DNA of 9,380 nt. It comes from an uncultured bacterium. GTDB taxonomy: Bacteria > Actinomycetota > Coriobacteriia > Coriobacteriales > Coriobacteriaceae. The notes beneath the pieces were generated by a model. It worked only from the letters and a program-made list of their open reading frames with translations. It searched no databases and was not told the origin of the DNA. Of this stretch, positions 4,918-9,380 are shown one piece after another; the first letter of the stretch is position 1, and each line of letters opens with the position of its first letter. A program made the translations under genes and the position numbers. The DNA lies in contig CAJMPK010000051.1 in NCBI GenBank assembly GCA_905215205.1, forward strand, positions 1-9,380, in the 5' to 3' direction.

Positions 4918-7050
4918 ATGCCCGACGACCGTAACGACAACAATTCCCAGGCTCCCCGGGACCCAAAGATTCCGGGGATGCCCGGAGGCAAGAAGCCCAC
5001 GCGTACGGGCTGGCTGTATTTTCTTTTGGCTTGCGCGCTTCTGGGCTATGCCTTCTTTAATATGGGCTCCGGTTTTGCCAGCTCTAGCAATACCGTTAAG
5101 CTCGCGACGAGCGAGATGGTCAGCGCCATTAAGCAGGATCGCGTCGAAGATTTGACCTATACGGTTCAAGACGGAAGCGTGGCGGGTCATTACTGGAAGA
5201 CGAAAAAGGACAAGGGCGATACGAGCGAGCTCAAGAGCTTCTCCTCGACCTATGTCGGCTCCGATTCGCTTGCCGAGCTTATGGCGGAGCACCCCGATAC
5301 CAAGTACATCGTCAACACCAACGATCCCGATTTTTGGGGCGACCTGGCGATGAGCGTGCTTCCGACGATCGCCCTGATCGCCATCATGTTCTACTTTATG
5401 CGCCAGATGATGGGCGCCAATAATAGGAACATGCAGTTTGGCAAGACCAATGCCAAGACCAACGAGGCCACACGTCCCAAGGTCAAGTTCGAGGACGTTG
5501 CCGGCGTGGACGAGGCCGTCGAGGAGCTCGAGGAGATTCGCGACTTCCTGAGCGATCCGGACCGCTATCGCAAACTGGGTGCCAAGATTCCGCGCGGCGT
5601 TTTGCTGGTTGGTCCTCCGGGTACCGGTAAGACGCTGCTGGCTAAGGCCGTTGCCGGCGAGGCGGGCGTGCCGTTCTTTAGCATCTCGGGTTCTGACTTT
5701 GTCGAGATGTTCGTGGGCGTCGGCGCCAGCCGCGTGCGCGACCTCTTTAAGGAGGCCAAGTCCCAGGCTCCGTCGATCATCTTTATTGATGAGATCGATG
5801 CCGTGGGACGTCAGCGCGGAGCCGGTCTGGGTGGCGGCCACGATGAGCGCGAGCAGACGCTCAACCAGCTGCTGGTCGAGATGGATGGTTTTGAGGAAAG
5901 CGAGTCGGTCATCCTGATTGCAGCAACCAATCGTCCCGATATTCTGGACCCGGCATTGCTGCGCCCCGGTCGTTTTGACCGCCAGGTCACGGTCGACCGT
6001 CCGGACGTAAAGGGCCGCGAGCAGATCTTGCGTGTGCATGCCGAGAACAAGCCGATGGACGAGGACGTTAAGTTTGAGAAGCTCGCCCAGATGACCGTTG
6101 GCTTTACCGGTGCCGATTTGGCGAACCTGCTCAATGAGTCTGCGCTGCTGGCTGCTCGCCGCCATCGTTCCGTGATCTCGATGGACGAGGTCGAGGAGTC
6201 AATGGAGCGCGTGATTGCCGGACCGCAACGCAAGGGTCGTGTGATGACCGAAGCCGAGCGCACCACGATTGCCTACCATGAGAGCGGCCATGCCCTGGTG
6301 GGTCACATCTTGGAGCACTCCGATCCGGTTCATAAGATTTCGATTGTCAGCCGCGGCCAGGCTCTGGGCTACACGTTGCAGCTTCCGCAGGAGGATCACT
6401 TCCTCAAGACCAAGAACGAGATGCTCGACGAGCTTGCCGTGTTCTTGGGCGGTCGCGTTGCCGAGGAGCTCATGTGCGACGACATCACGTCGGGCGCGAG
6501 CAACGACCTGGAGCGCGCGACCAAGATGGCGCGCGAGATGGTCACGCGCCTGGGCATGAGCGAGGAGCTGGGCACGCAGGTCTTTGGCGAGGCGCAGCAT
6601 CAGGTGTTCCTGGGTCGCGACTATGCCGATCACCAGGATTATTCCGAGGAGACGGCGCGCCGCATCGATATCGAGGTTCAGCGCATCATGCGCGAAGCCC
6701 ATCGCCGTGCGGTCGAGATTTTGGATGCCCGTCGCGATCAGCTCGATCTGATGGCGAAGGTGCTGCTTGAGCGCGAGACCGTCGAAGGCGACGCCGTGAA
6801 CGCCCTGCTCGACAACGAGTGGGATGTCTACCTTGAGCGCGAGGGCGATATCCTGGCGGCCAAGGAGGAACGCAATGCCAAGGCGGCTGGCATGCCGACC
6901 AAGAAGCGCGCGCCTCGCATGAGCGAGGAGGAGCTGGCGGCTGATGCCGCGGCCTTTGCGCAGGCGGCCATGCAGGAGGATGCCGAAGTGGCATCCGATG
7001 ACGCTGGCGATGACCACGCCGTCAACGCCGACGCCGACACTGACAAATAG
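4918..7050 (+). CDS. ftsH: ATP-dependent zinc metalloprotease FtsH
   Basis: FtsH is a membrane-anchored hexameric AAA+ protease that extracts and degrades misassembled membrane proteins and some soluble regulators. The 710-residue protein has transmembrane helix 1 at about 32-49 (WLYFLLACALLGYAFFNM), an external domain at about 50-140, and helix 2 at about 143-161. The AAA domain follows: Walker A GPPGTGKT (232-239), Walker B IIFIDE (287-292), and second region of homology ATNRP...RPGRFDR (336-355). The protease domain has zinc motif HESGH (454-458), with D530 in SNDLERAT as the probable third ligand. The last 50 or so residues are a charged, Ala/Asp/Glu-rich tail with no evident fold. GGAGG (4901-4905), 12 bases from the ATG, lies within hpt, and the hpt stop is one base before the start. 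A clean terminator follows. All catalytic residues are present. Confidence 0.97.
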   Translation: MPDDRNDNNSQAPRDPKIPGMPGGKKPTRTGWLYFLLACALLGYAFFNMGSGFASSSNTVKLATSEMVSAIKQDRVEDLTYTVQDGSVAGHYWKTKKDKGDTSELKSFSSTYVGSDSLAELMAEHPDTKYIVNTNDPDFWGDLAMSVLPTIALIAIMFYFMRQMMGANNRNMQFGKTNAKTNEATRPKVKFEDVAGVDEAVEELEEIRDFLSDPDRYRKLGAKIPRGVLLVGPPGTGKTLLAKAVAGEAGVPFFSISGSDFVEMFVGVGASRVRDLFKEAKSQAPSIIFIDEIDAVGRQRGAGLGGGHDEREQTLNQLLVEMDGFEESESVILIAATNRPDILDPALLRPGRFDRQVTVDRPDVKGREQILRVHAENKPMDEDVKFEKLAQMTVGFTGADLANLLNESALLAARRHRSVISMDEVEESMERVIAGPQRKGRVMTEAERTTIAYHESGHALVGHILEHSDPVHKISIVSRGQALGYTLQLPQEDHFLKTKNEMLDELAVFLGGRVAEELMCDDITSGASNDLERATKMAREMVTRLGMSEELGTQVFGEAQHQVFLGRDYADHQDYSEETARRIDIEVQRIMREAHRRAVEILDARRDQLDLMAKVLLERETVEGDAVNALLDNEWDVYLEREGDILAAKEERNAKAAGMPTKKRAPRMSEEELAADAAAFAQAAMQEDAEVASDDAGDDHAVNADADTDK

Positions 7051-7061
7051 TCCTTCTAACG

Positions 7062-7095
7062 AAAGCCTCCGTGGGAAAACCTGCGGAGGCTTTTT
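7062..7095 (+). terminator. intrinsic terminator after ftsH
   Basis: AAAGCCTCCG (7062-7071) pairs perfectly with CGGAGGCTTT (7084-7093) around a 12-base loop, followed by a T-rich run (7091-7095, then CTTTT). It lies 11 bases after the ftsH stop and ends the tilS-hpt-ftsH transcript. Confidence 0.93.
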
Positions 7096-7118
7096 CTTTT
7101 GAGCGATATGGGGCCGTC

Positions 7119-7180
7119 TGTTGATTGGGGACAGACTTAAATGAGCGTTTTCACGCATTTAAGTCTGTCCCCAATCAACA
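7119..7180. repeat. 62-bp palindromic element with perfect 25-bp arms
   Basis: The left arm at 7119-7143 begins TGTTGATTGGGGACAGACTT, and the right arm at 7156-7180 is its exact reverse complement, with a 12-base centre (7144-7155). No T run follows, and a proper terminator already lies just upstream, so it is not needed to end ftsH. The GGGGACAGACTTAA core resembles dispersed palindromic repeats linked in other bacteria to REP-associated (IS200-like) transposases; this link is from memory and untested. No transposase gene lies in the window. The element sits between the ftsH terminator and the aminotransferase promoter. Confidence 0.85.
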
Positions 7181-7209
7181 TTGCTACGGCACTTTGCTCG
7201 GCTAAAGCG

Positions 7210-7215
7210 TACAAT
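7210..7215 (+). promoter_or_regulatory. putative -10 box for the aminotransferase gene
   Basis: TACAAT lies 24 bases before the ATG at 7240 and ahead of the AAAGGGG ribosome site (7228-7234). No convincing -35 hexamer is present 16-18 bases upstream. The palindrome ends 29 bases before this box. Confidence 0.5.
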
Positions 7216-7239
7216 AGCGCCTATGCGAAAGGGGAACAG

Positions 7240-8424
7240 ATGATCAACGAAACTATGTATGCTCGCGGTGCGGAAAGCTCCATCATCCGTGAGATTTTTA
7301 GCTATGGTCTTGAGCGCAAGGCACAGATCGGTGCGGAGAACGTATTCGATTTTTCGCTGGGCAACCCGAGCGTTCCGGCGCCCGCTGCCGTGGCGGAGTC
7401 CATTAAGAAGGCCTTGGAGCTGCCGAGTGACCAGCTGCACGGCTACACCCCCGCTCCGGGCTTGCCGCAATGTCGAGCAGCTGTCGCCGAATCGCTCAAC
7501 CGTCGCTTTGGCACAAGTTATGAGGGCAAGGACGTCTTTATGACGGTGGGTGCCGCGGCCTCGCTCACCTGCACGCTCAATGCTGTTACGAACCCGGGCG
7601 ACGAGGTTATTGTTATCACCCCGTACTTTCCGGAGTATCGCGTGTGGATTGAGAAGGCCGGCTGTACGTGTGTCGAGGCGCCTGCCGATGAAGACACGTT
7701 CCAGCTGAGCGTGGACAACGTGCTCAAGGCGATCAGCGAAAAGACGGCGGCCGTCATCATCGACTCGCCCAACAACCCGACCGGTGCCGTATATACGCGC
7801 GACACGCTGACGCGACTGGCCAATGTTCTGCGCGAGGCCAACGTTCGGCGTGATCCCGAGAATCCGATTATGCTCATCTCGGATGAGCCGTACCGCGAGA
7901 TTGTGTACGGTGCCGAGGTGCCTTGGGTGCCCTCGATCTACGAGCACACCATCGTGTGCTACTCGTATTCCAAGTCGCTGTCGCTGCCGGGTGAGCGCGT
8001 GGGGTGGATCTTGGTTCCCAACACCAATCCGCAGGCTGCCCGTCTGATGCCGGCTGTTGCGGGTGCTGCCCGTACGCTGGGTTTTGTATGCGCACCGGCG
8101 CTCTTCCAGCGCGTGATTATCGATTGCATCGATGAGCCGAGCGATATCGATGCCTATGCCCGCAACCGCATGGCGCTCACCGACGCCTTGGCGGACTACG
8201 GCTATACCTATGTTGAGCCGGACGGTGCTTTCTACCTGTGGGTGAAGGCACTCGAGCCCGATGCGAATGCGTTTTGCGAGCGCGCAAAGAAGTATGAGCT
8301 GCTTGCGGTTCCCTCGGACAGCTTTGGTATGCCGGGTTGGTTCCGTCTGGGCTATTGCGTGAGTTACGAAACGATTGTCAATTCGCTACCCGCTTGGAAA
8401 CGGTTGGCGGACGAGTATCGTTAA
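7240..8424 (+). CDS. pyridoxal-phosphate-dependent aminotransferase (class I/II, fold type I)
   Basis: A 394-residue cytosolic aminotransferase. The Schiff-base lysine is K245 in SYSKSLSLPGERVG. Other PLP contacts are N179 in SPNNPTG (176-182) and D215 and Y218 in SDEPYRE, and the substrate carboxylate arginine is R369 in WFRLGY. GYTPAPGLP (68-76) matches the family's early glycine-containing loop. An ATG at 7141 would extend the protein by 33 residues, but it lies inside the palindrome with no ribosome site. The ATG at 7240, 5 bases after AAAGGGG (7228-7234), gives a normal family length. Related proteins act on aspartate, alanine or aromatic amino acids; sequence alone does not set the donor. 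It appears to be a single-gene unit with its own -10 box, between the ftsH terminator and a PHP-family gene. Confidence 0.93.
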   Translation: MINETMYARGAESSIIREIFSYGLERKAQIGAENVFDFSLGNPSVPAPAAVAESIKKALELPSDQLHGYTPAPGLPQCRAAVAESLNRRFGTSYEGKDVFMTVGAAASLTCTLNAVTNPGDEVIVITPYFPEYRVWIEKAGCTCVEAPADEDTFQLSVDNVLKAISEKTAAVIIDSPNNPTGAVYTRDTLTRLANVLREANVRRDPENPIMLISDEPYREIVYGAEVPWVPSIYEHTIVCYSYSKSLSLPGERVGWILVPNTNPQAARLMPAVAGAARTLGFVCAPALFQRVIIDCIDEPSDIDAYARNRMALTDALADYGYTYVEPDGAFYLWVKALEPDANAFCERAKKYELLAVPSDSFGMPGWFRLGYCVSYETIVNSLPAWKRLADEYR

Positions 8425-8446
8425 AAGTAAAGCGCTCTGCCTGCAA

Positions 8447-8462
8447 TGTTTTACGTGAAACG
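8447..8462. promoter_or_regulatory. parS: parS-like ParB binding site
   Basis: TGTTTTACGTGAAACG matches the widely conserved palindrome TGTTTCACGTGAAACA at 14 of 16 positions, with an intact right half (ACGTGAAAC). The differences are position 6 (C to T) and position 16 (A to G). It lies 23 bases after the aminotransferase stop, in non-coding DNA. ParB (Spo0J) loads at such sites, usually clustered around the replication origin. Binding is inferred. Confidence 0.5.
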
Positions 8463-8488
8463 GGGTTTGGTGTTAAGCCGGACCCCGT
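8460..8488 (+). other. stem-loop after the aminotransferase gene
   Basis: ACGGGGT (8460-8466) pairs with ACCCCGT (8482-8488), and two G-U and two G-C pairs extend the stem to 11 bp around a TGTTAAG loop (8471-8477). The following TGTCATGG has no T run. It could stabilise or weakly terminate the aminotransferase message. It shares three bases with the parS-like site. Confidence 0.45.
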
Positions 8489-8522
8489 TGTCATGGACGT
8501 TGTGTCTTTGGGATGGAGTGGT

Positions 8523-8552
8523 TTTACGACTATCGAAGGCTATGCGTACAAT
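8523..8552 (+). promoter_or_regulatory. putative promoter of the PHP-domain gene
   Basis: TTTACG (8523-8528, 4 of 6 to TTGACA), an 18-base spacer and TACAAT (8547-8552). It lies 37 bases before the ATG at 8590. Confidence 0.5.
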
Positions 8553-8589
8553 GAATATAAGCGACGGCCATGCCAGATAAGGAGACCCG

Positions 8590-9380
8590 ATGCCCTACCT
8601 GCTTTCTTGTGACATTCATACCCATACGATGTTCTCTGCGCATGCATATTCGACCATTGAGGAGAATGTGTACTGGGCGGCAGAGCGTGGCCTGCAAGTG
8701 CTCGGATCCGCTGACCATTTGAGCTCTATGGTTACGGCTTGCCCCAATGACCTGCGCAGTTTCCAGTTCTTTATTAACCAGGATATCTGGCCACGCATTT
8801 GGAGTGGCGTGCTGGTGCTTCGCGGCGCCGAGGCCGATATCGTTTCGCTGGACGGAAGCTTGTTTGGCGAGGACATTCCCGTTTCGTTCGATATTGCCGG
8901 CGATTCGTACAGTCACCAGCATTCGCTGTTCGATTTGGTGACGCGTAATTTGGATTATTTGGTTGCGAGCGTGCATAATCCGCAGATTGCTGAGGGTGCG
9001 ACGATGGCCCAGACGACCGAGATGTATATCAACGCCCTGGAGCATCCCAAGGTGTTCATGCTGGGTCACACGGGGCGCTCGGGTGTGCCGTTCGATATCG
9101 ACGAGGTGCTGTTGGCGGCTAAGGCCAAACACAAGATTATCGAGATCAACAACCATAGTCTTGAACACGGTGTCGACACTGAACATTGGGCCGTATGCCG
9201 CAAGATCGCCGAGCGCTGCGCCGAGCTGGGCGTGGGTATTGGTGTGTCGACCGATGCCCACATTGGTATGGCCATTGGCAAGCTCGATCACGCGCGCAAG
9301 ATGCTCGACGAGATTCACTTCCCGCTGGATTTGATCGTGACGCGCGACCGCGAGACGCTGCTGCGCGAGATGGCGGCAGC
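8590..9380 (+). CDS. PHP-domain phosphatase of the YcdX type (3' end outside the window)
   Basis: An open frame of 263 codons continues past the window edge. TAAGGAG (8578-8584), 5 bases before the ATG, sets the start. The product is a polymerase-and-histidinol-phosphatase (PHP) fold metal-dependent phosphoesterase. All nine metal ligands expected for the YcdX trinuclear zinc site can be assigned: H10, H12, H18 (HTHTMFSAHAYST), H43 (ADH), E81 (RGAEAD), H129 (ASVHNP), H160 (LGHTG), and D222 and H224 (STDAH). FINQDIWPRIWSGVLVLRG (61-79) closely resembles the matching segment of E. coli YcdX. The stretch between E81 and H129 is about 20 residues longer than I recall in YcdX, suggesting an insertion around 90-115. 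The substrate is not known from sequence; histidinol-phosphatase activity is possible but no his genes are nearby. Confidence 0.88.
   Translation, partial: MPYLLSCDIHTHTMFSAHAYSTIEENVYWAAERGLQVLGSADHLSSMVTACPNDLRSFQFFINQDIWPRIWSGVLVLRGAEADIVSLDGSLFGEDIPVSFDIAGDSYSHQHSLFDLVTRNLDYLVASVHNPQIAEGATMAQTTEMYINALEHPKVFMLGHTGRSGVPFDIDEVLLAAKAKHKIIEINNHSLEHGVDTEHWAVCRKIAERCAELGVGIGVSTDAHIGMAIGKLDHARKMLDEIHFPLDLIVTRDRETLLREMAA

Noticed and set aside
4161..5000. 279-codon open frame on the minus strand
   Set aside because: It is antisense to the end of tilS, all of hpt and the start of ftsH, with a low-complexity product and no ribosome site that I could see.
4792..6165. 457-codon open frame on the minus strand
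   Set aside because: It lies antisense to hpt and ftsH, whose domains are complete and conserved. Long antisense frames are expected in GC-rich coding DNA, and the translated product shows no recognisable domain.
6199..7158. 319-codon minus-strand frame starting in the palindrome
   Set aside because: It is antisense to the ftsH 3' half and crosses its terminator; the frame is a mirror of ftsH codon bias.
7141..7239. N-terminal extension of the aminotransferase
   Set aside because: It would start inside the palindrome with no ribosome site, and the sequence is repeat-derived. The ATG at 7240 follows AAAGGGG and matches family length.
1..9380. Search for CRISPR arrays, insertion-sequence genes, toxin-antitoxin pairs or phage genes
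   Set aside because: No direct repeat arrays, transposase motifs or small paired genes were seen; the window is housekeeping chromosome apart from the regulatory and repeat elements listed.

Overview
The window reads as ordinary chromosome from a high-GC actinobacterium, most likely class Coriobacteriia and Collinsella-like. This placement rests on the rRNA and protein sequences, GC-rich codon choice, and the tilS-hpt-ftsH cluster next to an rRNA operon. It comes from recognition and was not searched. No phage, insertion sequence, CRISPR array or defence locus is visible.

Layout. Positions 1-168 are the 3' end of a 23S rRNA, followed by a structured spacer, a 5S rRNA (about 319-435) and a strong intrinsic terminator (470-499) that closes the rRNA operon. 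A minus-strand gene for a small, probably tail-anchored membrane protein of unknown function (564-1031) diverges from a small heat-shock protein gene (Hsp20, 1309-1740). Hsp20 and a minus-strand WalJ/YycJ-type metallo-beta-lactamase-fold protein (1823-2632) converge on a shared bidirectional terminator (1768-1813). Divergent from walJ is the run tilS (2681-4219), hpt (4368-4916) and ftsH (4918-7050), which ends in a clean terminator (7062-7095). After that come a 62-bp near-perfect palindrome (7119-7180), a class I/II PLP-dependent aminotransferase (7240-8424), a short intergenic region with a parS-like site (8447-8462), and a YcdX-type PHP-domain phosphatase (8590 to the window edge, incomplete).

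How the genes work together. tilS modifies tRNA-Ile so that AUA codons are read correctly, hpt salvages purines and ftsH is the membrane quality-control protease. They are co-directional, and hpt and ftsH are almost certainly translationally coupled. Hsp20 and FtsH both belong to protein quality control but are separate transcription units here. The aminotransferase and the PHP protein each appear to have their own promoter.

Most worth a second look: (1) a 14/16 match to the ParB-binding parS palindrome beside the aminotransferase; (2) a hairpin that buries the whole hsp20 Shine-Dalgarno sequence, with a G-G mismatch, resembling a minimal RNA thermometer; (3) the 62-bp palindrome with perfect 25-bp arms containing GGGGACAGACTTAA, likely a dispersed repeat; (4) a HAIR-like (HspR-type) operator upstream of hsp20. 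I see no wholly new multi-gene system; the interest is in regulatory and chromosome-organisation signals.
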